64,000 nt of DNA from Enoplosus armatus (lineage: Eukaryota > Chordata > Actinopteri > Centrarchiformes > Enoplosidae): the NCBI RefSeq assembly GCF_043641665.1, contig NC_092197.1, positions 13,646,148 through 13,710,147 of the forward strand, in the 5' to 3' direction. The notes under the pieces are model-generated. The model saw nothing but the letters and a program-made list of their open reading frames with translations. It was not told the origin of the DNA and ran no database searches. Of the stretch, positions 35,741 to 48,661 are shown one piece after another; the stretch's first letter is position 1, and every line of letters begins with the position of its first letter. The translations under genes were made by a program, and so were the position numbers.

Positions 35741-38700
35741 AATATTTGTTGGAGCAGCTTTTTTAGTTTTTTAGTGTTTTTTTGGAAACTAGTTGTATAT
35801 CTACTTAACCACACAGGTACCTTTGGCATCTTTACGTTGCAGTTTGTGAGCAGATTAAATCTCCAGCTTTGAACTCACTGGAGGACACTGGATAAAGGGA
35901 CGTGATCACAGCTCAGTGATCAGCGCAACAGGAAGCAGGGTGAGTCAGAGTTCTGCCAGCAGAACCAAGGCCAGAGGAGAGGATAAAGGCTGCTAAATCC
36001 CTCAGAGCCTGTGGGCAACACAGCGCACAGGAATGTAGGAACACTTCATTCCAAAAGGAAAGTACAGATCTAAAGATGGTCCATACGTCATAAATGTCTC
36101 ATAAGTAAAAAAGGCATGGTGTGAAGTGTGTGTAATAGTTAAACAATACATAGAGCATTATGATCTGAGAGGACTAGATGTTCCAGTGTGTTTATGAGTG
36201 TACATGCTGTATATGCATTCAAGCAGCTGTATGTGGCAGCATCCCTTAAGTGCAATTCCAACCAGTGTGGATTCCACTGATAGCTGCGGATGTGTCTGAC
36301 TTCCAGGACTGTAGTGTAGAGTCAACGTGCCAATGATTATGCTGTTTTCCTTTCCACATTCTCAGATTGCTCATTTTGTCCTCCATTGGATCATTGTATC
36401 CTCATGTGAGCATGAAGCAACCATCAACCCTGCCACCTACTCATGCTAGATGGAGATAAGAACCAAAAGCCCTCCTCTGCACTGAGGCCAGCAGTGAAGA
36501 GAGAGAGAAAAAAAAAAGACTGCTTACTGGTGCTGAATAATCTGGGCAGAGAGATGAGACAGAGGTACGGATGGACGTCCAACAGGATTTGAAACAGTCT
36601 CCGTCATATAAGAATCTGAATAATAGTAGTAAAAGTAGGAGCAGTTTCTTGTGCAGCTCGAGTTTTTCTAACTCATGTCGTTAGATTTTCTTTTCTCACA
36701 ATTCAGAGTTCACTAAACCCAACAGTCTATTAGCTCGCTGTAGGTATAGGTTCGTTTCAGACATCATATCCACACATATCCAGTTCATGAGGAAATGTAC
36801 ATTTATACCTCCACAACCATGTCAAGGACCACCAAAGACCAAAGGATACAAACTGTGGATCCACTGTGAAGCATCTATTGAGTGGCAATGACTCGTTTTC
36901 TTTCTCCTCTCCAGCCGATTCAATCTGAGTGTCGACGAAACCTACAAGATGATGAGAGGTGGAAGCACTGGCCCTCCGCATCTATTATTCAGAAAAGCAT
37001 GTGCGAGCAGCTGTTTTCCAGGCTCATTAGACAGAGATCATACCCAGACTGATGATACAATGATTGATGTGATCTCACCCTTCCATGCTTTCTGTGAGGA
37101 TCAAGGCAGTTTGCTAAGGATGTAACAGAGACGGAGAGAACTAATGATTAATAATATAGACGGGTGTGTGATGTAGCCTGTTACATTTTATGCTACGTGC
37201 AAGAGTCGACTACTGACAGTGTTGTTTTATGCTCATGTCTGGAAAAGCTGTTAAACTTAAACCTAAACCTACTGCAGCAAGGATAGACGCAGAGAAGGTG
37301 TTCTGGAAGCTATCTTAGTGAATCTCAGAGAGGGAGAAAGATATGAGCTTCACTGCTCCATCGTCCCCTGATACAAGCGTTAGCAGATGAGTAATATAAG
37401 GAAAAGCCTCAACCCCCCCACCTAGTCAATCCCATAATGCCTCGCCCTGCCACTCGCTTGGATCTAGTTGCTAATTAAGGGAGTGCTATGACAGGGGTTA
37501 CCCAGTTCATCCACAGGACACACAAATCCAATTTGTTTGCTTTTCAGCTGCAGAATCATCACAGCAACCAAACAGCAATCAAGTAAATCCTTTCAGATCT
37601 GTGCACGGTTGCTCGTATACGTGTGTGGGCCTTTAAATGTGCGAGTGTGTTTGCGCATTATGCTCAGTGGTGCTTTATTGTGCACAGTGTGTCCTCTTTT
37701 GAGTGTGTCCTGTGTGTGCACATGCATGGGATTGCGCTTCAGCATGTTCCCATTGGTGCACATTTGGGCGTCTTAGTGGGCCTCGTTCTGCTCAGTTGCA
37801 CAAAGGCTCGGCCCATTAACTAGATTAATTCAGGAGAATGGATGGGTGAGGGTGGAAGAGGCAACATGGTGGAGAAGAAGAACATGATAAACAGAGAAAG
37901 GGAGGAAAGAGTGAATGGGGAGGAGAGATAAAAACAGGAAAGAGTAGACAATGATGGGACTTTGCGGGATTGTGCTGGGAAGAGTAATAGCTCCCCTCTT
38001 GTCTATTGCTAACTTAAGGTCGCAGAAGTGTCTGTGGGCAAATGTGTATCAGAGTCTGTGCAGTTTAGGCAATTTCATGGAGCTGAAGGAGATGATGATA
38101 ATCCAGTAAAATTGAAAAATGGGGACGTCTATGAATCCTCGTTCATACTCTTATTAAATCTTTCGTACATTCATGCAGCCAGATAGTTTATATGATTAGC
38201 ACTGAGTGGGGATAATGACTTGCGCCATACTGCAATGTTGAAATACTCTCTTCTGCCATGGAGATGTTGACTAAGTATGTTCATGATGTAGATTGGGGAA
38301 AAAAAGAGCAGGTTTTTAACTGTGCCTCAGTGATGCTCGGTTATGAATAAATCAGTGGATTTTGCAGGCCCACTTGTGTTTAATAGAACAGTTAAATGGA
38401 GTGTCATTGGGAAAGGACAGAAGATGAACTCGGGTTATATATTAGGTGTCCATGTTTTTCTCTAATGCCTGCATCTGTGTGTGTGCATAACTGTGTGGGC
38501 TCTGCTTGGCCGTCCCACACAGGTTGAGTTATGAATGCCTCGATTGGATGTCTGAAGGAAACTTAGAGCCATAAAACATCTGAAAGGCACAGCTGTAAAT
38601 TGTCCTGTCCACCCAGCTGTCACAGTAAAGTCCCTCTTTTCTTGTTCTCCAGGTTCAGTTCAGGGTTAATGAAAATTGAGGTATTTTATGGCCACTGAAG

Positions 38701-39144
38701 GCACTGAATCTATATCTGATCGTTACGCTGTATAGGTAGCAATGGTTGGTTTGTTTCTATTTGAGCTTCAAGTAGCTATGTGTGCCTATGTGTGTGTTTT
38801 TGTGCAAGGCTGCAATAAATCATCACTCTCGCAAATGTTTTTTCACAGCTCTGTCCTTAAAGAAATCATCATGATTTAGAAGTGTGTCTGATTAGTACTG
38901 ACATTTTTACATCACTCACTAGCTGGGAGCAGGCAAGGAGATGTTTTGCTCTCACCTCTTCGTTATAGGACGTCACCACAATGAAATGTACTGGATTCTC
39001 ATGAATGATGAATGTGCAGGATTCTGTCTTGCTGACACTGGTGCAAAAACATGCTAAGATTTCTCAGTATATTGATATACAGCAGGTCTTCAAATGTGAT
39101 GCAGAGGAACAGGAAAAATAAAAACAATGTGGACGTGAACATAG

Positions 39145-39182
39145 AGAAGAAGAAGAAGAAGAAGAAGAAGAAGAAGAAGAAG
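39145..39182. repeat. (GAA)n trinucleotide repeat
   Basis: About 12 to 13 units of GAA on the plus strand. It yields polylysine and polyphenylalanine open frames on the two strands, which are artefacts. GAA/TTC tracts can form triplex structures. Confidence 0.95.
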
Positions 39183-40149
39183 ATGGAGAGAAAAAAAATA
39201 CAATTACCTATTCTTTTTGCACAACCAACTACCTCTGACCCAAATGTAAATATAAAAGTAATATGGAACAGGACAAACCAGTTTAAACACATTTAGTTAC
39301 ATGTGTCACACCAAACTTTGTTTGGAATTATGCAAAGGTAGCCCAAACACTACAATGACCACATAATAGCTTGAGCTTAAACTCAAAACATGAAAAATGT
39401 CAGAGGTACTGACCTGCACAAAGACCAGTTACTCACTTAAATGTGACACATATATTTTAGTTTGCCTCACTGTTTCACTGACTGAAGTATTAGAAGAGAT
39501 TTAACTGCAATGGGTATTTCTACAATAATTAACTAAAGAGAGCACAGAGGTCAACAGGTCAAAACAACTGTTAAAACAATCAACAACTACTTGGTCTCTC
39601 CCTAGACAACACAGAGGGGTCAGTGTCACCGTTCTGTTATTGCTTTGCTATCTTTTTCCGCTTGCATCACATTTGGGTCAGAAACTGTGTATTGCCAGCT
39701 CTGCTTTGTCAAAGCCAGATTAAATGCAGACTACGCCTGCCAAGGGAAACCCAACAGGGCCATCATGCCTGCCAGTCAGAATGAAGCTCAGACAGGTTGC
39801 GACCTCACTCTTTGTCAAATGTGGAGAGGCTGGCGTGTAATATCAGAGTAAGCAGGAAACCACTGCTGCTCTGCTGTGGCTGGCAGAGAAAGAAGGGTTA
39901 TCATGGAGAGGAGAAAATTCTGTTATAAAGAGACTGATTTAAGAAACATGGTCGGTGGGTCACTTACACCATTTGGCAGTAAAGAAAAAGGCAGTAAGAT
40001 GCAGGTCGCAGGAGCACAAACAGACTAAAAATGCCACCAATTAAGAGCCATTTGTCTCCCGCCACTCCAGCATGAGCAGAATTGGACCCACTGCAGAGGG
40101 AAACCACTTTTGTCTGTCATTGATCCTCATTTTCTTGTTACCCTTGCTA

Positions 40150-40345
40150 GGCACTTCTTTACTTTGCTGCTTTAATTCACCAAAGGCACAAATTTAAAAA
40201 AAGGTAAAATGTGGCGTTGCAAAATGTATAGTGATGGTCCTTTTATTATGTGTGTTTTAAACTTGTTTGTAATGTTTCCTTTTTTTGTACCCATACCGCA
40301 AATACTGCAATTTCCCTTTGGGGATAATAAAGTTAATCAAACTCA
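40150..40345 (+). repeat. Possible LINE 3' tail remnant
   Basis: The segment TTTCCCTTTGGGGATAATAAA followed by GTTAATCAAAC resembles the 3' ends of fish CR1/L2-type LINEs, which typically read CCTTTGGGATNAATAAAGT plus a short simple repeat (recalled). Upstream coding sequence is not recognisable, so only a short 3' fragment would remain. The left boundary is a guess. Confidence 0.35.
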
Positions 40346-40489
40346 CTTGTAATGTGCTCCAATCCATCGTAGCATGGTAAGGTTGTATTATTGACATAAA
40401 TGCAGTGCCCATATAGTGCTAAATTTATCCCATCCAAACCCTTCTGAGAGAAATACAATACAAACTCCCGGGCTTCAGGCTTGGTGGCC

Positions 40490-40620
40490 CATGGCCGGGC
40501 ATTCAGCCTAATTCATTTGAGGTCTTTTCCAATTACAGTGGAGCTGTCTGCATTTTAATGGCACAGTTATTCAGAGGCCATTGTTTAGAGAGCTCTGCCC
40601 ATGTTCCAGAGTTTGGAGCC
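40490..40620. promoter_or_regulatory. Candidate conserved noncoding element
   Basis: Balanced-complexity sequence with CCTAATTCATTTGAGG, TTCCAATTACAGTGG, CATTTTAATGGCACAG and GAGGCCATTGTTTAGAG (a SOX-like ATTGTT core). Open frames on both strands over it look protein-like at first sight but have no start, splice or domain support. Confidence 0.25.
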
Positions 40621-41729
40621 CAGAGAGGATGAATGTGAAGGAGTTTATGTTTCAAGGGAACAATGGCTGCTTTACTCGACATGGGGTCCAGAGCAGCAAG
40701 GGCTGTTTGTCTGTGAGAACAGGCCAAGACTGCATGCAGGCACCGGGAGAGAAAAGACAGGATCGATGGGGGGTAGAAGAGGGACACCACCACTACCACC
40801 GCTGCTGCTGCTGATGCTGTCCACTGACTCAGGCAAAAGCTCCCGTGTTCCCCCCCTGTGTTCTGTCACAGTCCGATTGGCTGATTGGCATTCCTGCATG
40901 CACCATGGAACATCCAGCTGAGACCTTGAGGGAAAATGCTCTCCTAAACAAACACTACAGCCATCCAGTGCACATACAGTACAATAGCCAGTTAGACTGA
41001 AATGATTATTCTCTCTCTATGTATGACTAAGTCCCTGTGTGCACTCTGTGTGATTTTCTATTTTTCCCTATCTGTCTCCCTATTTTCGCTGCTCTCTATC
41101 TTCCTCGATCTATTAAATTGTCCCTCTCTAAAGGGAAATACTCATTATGACAAACAACCAAAAATGAAAAAAAAAAAGAAAAAAAGAATAGGAAATGCGA
41201 GGGAACAAATTCGAGACAGAAATAGACAGACAAATAGAGAGACAGATGGGAGGACCAGATACGATGATGTGTGTGATCAAGACAAGTACTCAATACTAGA
41301 GCTGTGGCAACATCACATAAATGTGACAGCTGAAATGAAGTTAACAAACTTAAACACTTTGTGTGTACAGAGTGCACACGTTGGTAAGTGGTTTTAAAAG
41401 CACCAGGGATGATGTGTCCTCGCTCTGTAACTCCACTAAGAGGAGTGAAACAATTGAAGCATGCACTTGAAGGCACTCTGATATTTTTTAACTGCAGAAC
41501 ACTTTAGAGAATGACCAGACACACAGTGGGAAAATGTTCGAAAACATGTTTAAAGGTAATTAGTGAACACAACTGGATACCCTTGTATGTGTGTGTTCGT
41601 TCCTTCCCCTCAGTTTGTAACAATAATTCATCTTTTGCCTCTTTTGCCCCCTCTGAAACTAAAGCAGCACTGGACTCAGTACTATTTTATCAGGTCAGTA
41701 CCATTCTGCTTAACTTCAGGATTTACAAT

Positions 41730-41765
41730 TTAGCAGACAGCCTCATCCAGAGCGACTTATAAAAA
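41730..41765 (+). repeat. Fragment of a common fish repeat
   Basis: TTTAGCAGACAGCCTCATCC followed by AGAGCGACTTATAA matches a motif (CAGACGCTTTTATCCAAAGCGACTTA) that recurs in teleost genomes (recalled). Only this short piece is clear. Confidence 0.45.
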
Positions 41766-42204
41766 AATGGCAACAATAAAAATAAGTGAACATCATAACA
41801 CCCCCGGGGTTGGGCTGGACAGAGAAGATTTTTCACCCAACCCCTTTTTCATTAACATTTCTGGTGGCTGGTGGTGGATTATTCTCAACTAAGGCATACC
41901 AGGAGTCACACCAGAATGTCAAGGCCCGATGACATAAATCACTGAGTCATCCAGGGTCAAATGGCCAACCAATTAACATTTATGATTCCTTTCTTATTAT
42001 TTCATTTCTGTGTAATGTTCCTACTGGTCTTAAATTCGTTAGTTTTAGGTTCAAAAGGCAACTGAAAAGGCAATTAAAAAGAGATACTACAGTTAGTGTG
42101 CAGCAGCTATAAGTAATCAAGGGTGACATCACATTCTGATAGAAAGAGCACAGTACAGAGCAGGAGCTCAGGAATAGATCCTATTCTTGGGGCAGAGGTG
42201 TTGG

Positions 42205-42300
42205 ATCCACAGACAGTTGGGGTAAATGTGGGCCCTTGAGGAGCCCTTGAGCAAAGCACTTAACCCTCAACTGCTACAGTACAGTTGCTCAGTTAGACTG
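42205..42300 (+). repeat. Fragment of a fish SINE- or hAT-like repeat
   Basis: CCTTGAGCAAAGCACTTAAC, then CCTCAACTGCTACAG, is the well-known CCTTGAGCAAGGCACTTAACCC word of teleost interspersed repeats (recalled). Related words occur at 46665-46700. No complete element can be bounded. Confidence 0.45.
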
Positions 42301-42589
42301 TGGTTGGATTGGACAGAGTTCAGGTGTGAACATGGAGGAATATATAACCTGCCTTACCTTTAGCTACACCTACAGGCAGTGTAGTGTTTTCAGTTCACCT
42401 ACAACTTGCACCTGTTTCGACTATGTGGGAGAAAACCAGAGGACCCAATACAGAAAGACACAACCACACACACAATGGCAAGCTCAAGATTCCAGGAAAT
42501 CACTGCGCCTGGCAAAGAAATAGTCCCAGCATGTAGGTCCCAGTAAAATCACAGCTTGTGGTCCTATTAGTTTAGCTTACTCTGCCCGG

Positions 42590-42775
42590 ACTGGGAGCTC
42601 AGAGCACCGGGCGAGTGTTGGTATTTACACCGCTAGCACAGGAGCTATAAACCACTGAGAGGTTGTTGAGAGTTTTCAGGCCTATACAGCACCTAGACCT
42701 GTTTTATAATCAAAACAGACAAAGAAATCTCACTTTCTACAAAATGGGACCTTTAACCTTAAAATCAATGGTCAA
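42590..42775 (+). repeat. Interspersed repeat with a GGGACCTTTAA end
   Basis: The stretch from ACCGCTAGCACAGGAGCTAT through GAGAGGTTGTTGAGAGTTTT, TACAGCACCTAGACCTGTTT and AATCTCACTTTCTACAAAAT to GGGACCTTTAA resembles a repeat I recall from percomorph introns. Only one copy is visible here. Confidence 0.4.
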
Positions 42776-43769
42776 CTTTTTGACCCCAATGGGAGGTGAG
42801 TCCTCATAATAATAATCAATGTGTGAGCAGGTACATGTCCCAACAATGTAATTAATACACATTGGAATGAGTTAATGAAACTGCAAATGACAGGCCGTAA
42901 TCCAGTCAAAGTTCCATTTTCCCAGTTCAGTACATGTAAAATTGTGATTTAAACCATGGTTGTGCACACTATTATATATAGGAAAGACCAGGACCACTCA
43001 AATGAAGCAAATGTTCAGGCTGAAATGTATTATGTTTGCAAGACTATCATGTGATAAATCATTAACAGTCCTTTTAAAAAAGCCAACAGTTTATCATACT
43101 ATTAATTATTACATTCAATTATAATATTAAAAATGATAACCTCTCTCACCAACAGAGGTTAGACTGTCCTTTTAAAGAAGAAATGTAGACAGAAATGCTT
43201 ACAGATATTATTCTGTTAAGTTCACAAGAGTTCCCCACATACTGTATATTCCCATGGCAGTTTGGCTATGTGGTCGCGCACAGCTAACTCTCATTAGACC
43301 TTATTAAAACCAGGCAAAAGGCTGTGGAGAAGAAGCTGGTGATGAAGGGAAGTGTAGTGAAGGAATGTATAAATAAATCTTTAAAGCTTTATTCTGGGCT
43401 TTAACTTATGTCCAATTCTAGGTGGCATTCAAAAGTTTTCCACCATGTGCAGATATCCCAGAGCACTTAACTTAACAGTGACCTTACCCCTTCTCCTTTT
43501 GACATCTGGAATAGTGGCCGAAAGAGCTGAATGTCACACAATCTTCACACATGCTTAGAAGGAATATAAGAATATCTGCTGCGGTAATAAAGGGATATGG
43601 GCTCATTGTGGGAAAGCTTCCTCACTCCACTTGATTTGACTCAAAGTTGTCTATTTCCCAGTGGCAGTGGACAATTACGCATTAAAAAAGCCTCACTTGT
43701 CTGCTTTATCAAAGCCAGCACAGCTGTAGAGGCAGATAAAAGGCAACAATAATCAAATAAAACTCTTTT

Positions 43770-43785
43770 CACACACACACACACA
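43770..43785. repeat. (CA)8 microsatellite
   Basis: Short uninterrupted CA run. Confidence 0.85.
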
Positions 43786-46534
43786 GGTTTGTCCAGGAGA
43801 GTGGCAGAATTTTTGACCCATGTGTCATACCATATCGAGGCAAGACATTCACAGATGGAAGTAAGGAGTGCCAAAAAATTAGGTTTTGATTTTCACTGAC
43901 CATTGGTGAATGGTGTGGAATAATCTCTCTGCCAGTGTAAATTACCCGACAGTGACTGTACATGGGTAAAGAATATGAACTAGCAAATGGAGCAGTCTTC
44001 TGGATGTGAACAATATTATTCTGCCTTGACCTTTTCCACACAGTGTTGAACTTCCATTTACTCATTCAGATGCAGAAATAAAGCTAAAAAGCAAGTCAGA
44101 TTAGCAGGGGAAAAGGCAAGTTGGTGCTTGCCTAAAATGGCACTAGTGTATAGGTAAATGATGGTCTGATAGAGACACAATGTCTCAGTGGGATAGCTGT
44201 GCAAGATACGCAAGTTTCATGTGCTAAAGGTCACTGTTGGGACATGAAAAAAAAAATCTTTTACAGTATTTCTACTTATATACTATAAACAAGGATGGAG
44301 TATTTACTATAAACTGGAAACTTTGTGTGAAGTGTTGCACAAGCAGGGGCATTTACCCAACTTACAGAACAGTCTTCTCACTTATCTCTACCATGTAGTC
44401 ACATTATTTTTATTTACCCAGGTTTACCCAGTATGTCTCGGAGGTTTCAGCCTCCATCCCAATATAAAGGAGGTGAGTGGAATTTCGTTCATGGTGCTCA
44501 ACAGTGACATCTCTTACCAGAAATAAATGTCCATATCCACAGACTTTTGACGGTTCAACTATTTTCTGTGGGACTATTTGTACAGAAGAAATTGACAATA
44601 AACTAGCTGCATGGCTACACACCACTCCAAAAGTGGGGGAATGTGTTTTCATGACAACCAACCCTTGAATATTTCACATTGCAGAGTGAAAGGCCAAAAA
44701 AATCTTCTGACAAACTGAAGAAATGGATTCACTTTCATGTTGACACAAGCATGTGTTTTAAGTGAGAATATGTGTTTATGTGAAATAAATTTGGGGTTCA
44801 AGGCAAAATTTGGTCTTTGACATAATAGTCGCATATTAATGGCCGAAGAGGTGCAACTAAAGCACAACAAGAGTAACTGTGGCAATTAATTTCTTTAATT
44901 CACAAAGAGCAAATGTTCTTAGCTTACATTCTTTCAAAGCCAACTATGGTGCACATAACTTCCTAATGTCTTTTGTGTCTTGCTCTACATTTCCTTTAGG
45001 ACAATAAACAGTACTGTAAAAAGATTCAATTTCATACTAAACACAAAAGGTCTTGGCCGAGAGCAGCAACAAGTAGCAATTTCCTTCTGATCATTATCTC
45101 CATATGACAATGTCTGCAAGAGCCTGTGACCGATAAATCAGTCATGAATTTAATTAGAAGGCATTGATTAAAGTGATCCCTCACCTTTTCAAATGCAACC
45201 CACAAGAAAAAAGCTACTTCTTTTTTTTATCATATTTGAAACTTTTTTCCACAAGGAAGTGGCTCCACAATAAGTTTGTTACAAACCAGAGACTCAAAGA
45301 AAAGGCTGTAAAACAGCAGCTGACACACACGGGGGGAAAAATAAAAACAGCTTCACATGATAAACTGGTGAGGCACTGAAGAGGAAGACAGCCGGGGAGA
45401 GGGAATAAGAGAGAAAACAACAGCAGAGGAAAAATTAAAGTAACAACAAGTAAAAATCCCCACAACCATTTATAGAGGGATACAATATAGCCCTCTGGCA
45501 GCTTCACAATTAAGCAATACTGCAAAGAGTGTCATTATCACTCGGGAGAAAATAAGAGTTCTTCTTCTTAAACAGGATCCAAGACTCTGTGCTGTATGAA
45601 TTATTTACCCTACTTAAAATTCTCTGCACCAAAACACACGTCAACCTTGCAGCTGATGAGCTGTTTTCTCAGTCAGGTATGAAACCAGATATTTCTGCTT
45701 AAAGGTGAGCTTCTTTAGTTCTAGCTTACAGTGCTGCCCAAGACATGATAAACCCATAATGAAGCTGCTGAGGCTCCAGATGAAATGAATCTAAGATGAG
45801 CGCGGGGAGAGGAAACATCTAAGCAAGATGAATAGAAGAGAGGCAGGAGAAGGACGCATAGGCTTAGCTTATTGTTTGTAGACACATTCACTCAGTTTTA
45901 GCTGGTTTTGGGACATCTAACGATTTGTGATAATTACAAAGTCTCTGAGTTATATTCTGTAAGAATCCTATGTGAATCTGCCACATTCACAATTTTTGCA
46001 AAAAAACATTACGTAACAAATTACCTAGCATATTTTCACATTACATGGGTCAGCTCTTATATTCCTATGCAAATCAACAGCTCTCTTCTTCAACACTTTT
46101 TTTTCAACCAATTATGAAATATGGAGCTGGTGGTGAAAACTGTAATTTTCAACAGCACGTGCAGTAACATCTAGGCGCATGCACATTAAGTTGTGCAGAC
46201 CTTTTTGCTGAGGGACACGGGGAAATCATCATTTGTTTCATTGTGCTTCAATGTAAAAAAGATAAGGGTACCAAAAAGTGAAACAGTCTCATTAATTAAA
46301 CGTCTTTGATACATCATCATAACAAAATGGTCCCACATTCAGAGTTGATCATATTAGCAGAACTATCCAAGATTGTAATTAATGGTGTGGTTCACGTCTT
46401 AGGGGGCTAACTAAAAAAAATCTTACATATTCTATTATTAGGCAGAAGGACTGCTGACTGGTTGTAGCAGGAGACTCAGCTGGGTGTTGTCTGTGTAGTA
46501 ATGGAAGTATGAGACTAATATGCAGAGTACTAGA

Positions 46535-46760
46535 CTATTTTACTCAAGTAAAAGTAAAAGTACTGTTACTTGTGTAAAAATGTGCTCAGTGCAGTGGTTG
46601 TTGTTACATGAGAGGTAGAGCAGGGTAGAGCATGTTGGCCCCGTCCACATATCGGTTCAAGTGTCCTTGAGCAAGACACTGTTGCTCCCAACTGAGGCCA
46701 GCACCTTGCATGGCAGCTCGGTCACCATCGATGTGAAAAGACAACAAAACTCAGACAATT
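46535..46760. repeat. Mosaic of fish repeat fragments
   Basis: Positions 46538-46582 read TTTTACTCAAGTAAAAGTAA then AAGTACTGTTACTTGTG, related to the ends of the hAT-like element at 21449-21780. Positions 46665-46700 read CCTTGAGCAAGACACTGTTG, a common word of teleost SINE-like or hAT-like repeats. The two pieces are probably independent insertions. Confidence 0.4.
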
Positions 46761-46925
46761 AAACCAAAATAACGGACAATAAATGAGAGGAGATGTGACT
46801 GCTGCACCATGCAATACTAATTAAGTAGCCTAACAGCAGAATAAAGCATTTCCAAGGCAGACAACACAGAGATGTAAACTCAACGCCAGCTACAGCCAAC
46901 GAACACACATTAAAGCAAAAAGAGA

Positions 46926-46954
<29 letters not shown>
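46926..46954. repeat. (AC)14 microsatellite
   Basis: A 29-base AC run at the edge of the inverted exon-like module. Confidence 0.95.
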
Positions 46955-46958
<4 letters not shown>

Positions 46959-47375
46959 AAACTCTATGTTGCATGGAGTGGTTGTTGACGCTCTCATCTG
47001 AGTCTGTTGTTGTACTCACCTGTCTAAGTGGCTTTGTGTGCTCAAGGTTCAACTTCTCTGCTCGTTCATTCTCAATGCATAGTCCACTCAACTCTGCCGC
47101 AACTGCGCTCCTCAAACGGTTTTCAAAACATTGAGCGTAATGAGCGCTCTCCACTCATAACAGGGATTGTCACTGTGTCGGGGCCGTCCATCTGCAGACG
47201 TGAATAAAACCACAAGAACTACTCCCTCACAAACCGCAAAAAGGCCCCACATGCTTACACAAGTTCCTCAGTGAGTCTCTGCTGGAGGATCCACCATAAT
47301 CATGTTAGCTAGACCCAGCATGCACCTGTTGGTCACGCAACATTGTTGGTGTGTTTGGGTCACTTAGCTCACCAT
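46926..47375 (-). repeat. Exon-like dispersed module, copy 2, inverted
   Basis: The minus strand carries the same blocks as 22005-22482. From ATG at 47154 the frame reads MESAHYAQCFENRLRSAVAA, continues through ENERAEKLNLE and reaches RQ, then CAG|GTGAGTACAAC at about 47020. The element ends in a (CA)14 run, the same relative place as the TG run in the other copy. The frame has a donor but no supported downstream exon. Whether it is a transcribed first exon is unknown. Confidence 0.55.
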
Positions 47376-48606
47376 GAATTATATTAAGGATTAAAACATC
47401 AGAACAAAATATGTTATATAAATATGTTATGTTCAGAAGTGGGCATACTATTAATCCCTGTGGGACACACATTTGAAAAATGCAAGAGAAGAAGAGACCT
47501 CACCAACTCCAATATTCTGTCAGAGGCCTTTCCTGATACCAAACTATTCATCCAGCTGAATGTTGTTCGTTGGTGACATTGTTGAATGTCAGTAATGTCA
47601 AAAGCAGTAAATCTTGTAAATCATAGACAATCAAGTACTTTCATTGATAAATATGGAAGAGGTTTGGTTAACTGTTTCTGCCAACATTTCCTCATCTGAT
47701 TTGAATTGACATATACATATGTGACATATATGACCAATATCTCTATCTCTGTATCACTCTGATCCCAGTAAAGAACTGCTCTGAATGGAGAAGCACAAGC
47801 AAAACTGAAAAAAATAAAATAAAATACAGAGCATTATCTTCACTTCAGTGTGGATCAGGCTGTGCCTGGCATGTGGCCTCCCTGTCACATACAAACAAAC
47901 ACAGAGACAAGCTTCTCTATGAAATTACTGTGTGGGTGGCTGCAGAGGTGGTCGATGGTCTGTCGAATACATACTGTTTTAAAAAAATGTGTTCAGCAAC
48001 AACATATCATTGTTACTTTGAAATACTACTTTGGCGATGCTGTCATCCAAAATACATACCTGTAAGTGTACTTACAGCATTTGTCCTCCCTGTGTGAAAT
48101 ATGACGTTGTAATCATTTAGCTACTTTGAGAAAGAAACCTTCACCTTGGCAGTATTGATGGCATACCGACCTGCTGAGTGAGAAGAATATACAGGAGCTA
48201 TTGTACCACAGACTGTCATTGGGTCTTCAGCTGCAGGGAGAGGAACCAGATGAGGAACGAAGGTGAAATGAAGAAGAAAAATCAGTGCAGGAAAAGGATC
48301 AAAGGATGTTATCAGGTATCTAACACAGAAAAAAAAAGAAAGTAATGTGTCTTCAGGGATAAGCTAAAGAAAACCTTCAAATAAGTCTTAATAAGCTCAA
48401 AAAGAGGGAGTACAACTACAGGAACAAAAAGGACTCAGGTATAAAACAGGGTTGCACACATGAAGAGATGATTGGTGTGATTTCGAGTGACAGGAAATGG
48501 AAAGCTGCCTTCATGTGGACACTGGCAATTTAATCAGAGCTGAGTGAAAGGCTAGGGAGCAGCAGCGAGTGAAACCAGTGCACCAGCACACATACACACA
48601 TGCGCT

Positions 48607-48615
<9 letters not shown>

Positions 48616-48659
<44 letters not shown>
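48616..48659. repeat. (AT)22 microsatellite
   Basis: A 44-base perfect AT run flanked by CATACA on the left and GCTCATG on the right, with a CA-rich lead-in from 48585. It can extrude as a cruciform. Open frames with YIYIYI repeats on both strands are artefacts. Confidence 0.95.

Positions 48660-48661
<2 letters not shown>

Noticed and set aside
39000..39296. Polylysine and polyphenylalanine frames
   Set aside because: Products of the GAA repeat on each strand.
2809..39297. A 19-base exact match, GTTTAAACACATTTAGTTA, near 2809 and 39281
   Set aside because: The flanks do not align, and AT-rich words of this length can recur by chance, so no repeat was called.
40601..40921. 106-codon frame that looks protein-like at its N-terminus
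   Set aside because: Two other overlapping frames are open too, its second half is a simple CAC/GCT repeat, and the region is better explained as a possible conserved noncoding element.
46600..46700. Possible tRNA-derived SINE head
   Set aside because: No A box and B box at proper spacing and no cloverleaf could be drawn; only a common repeat word remains.
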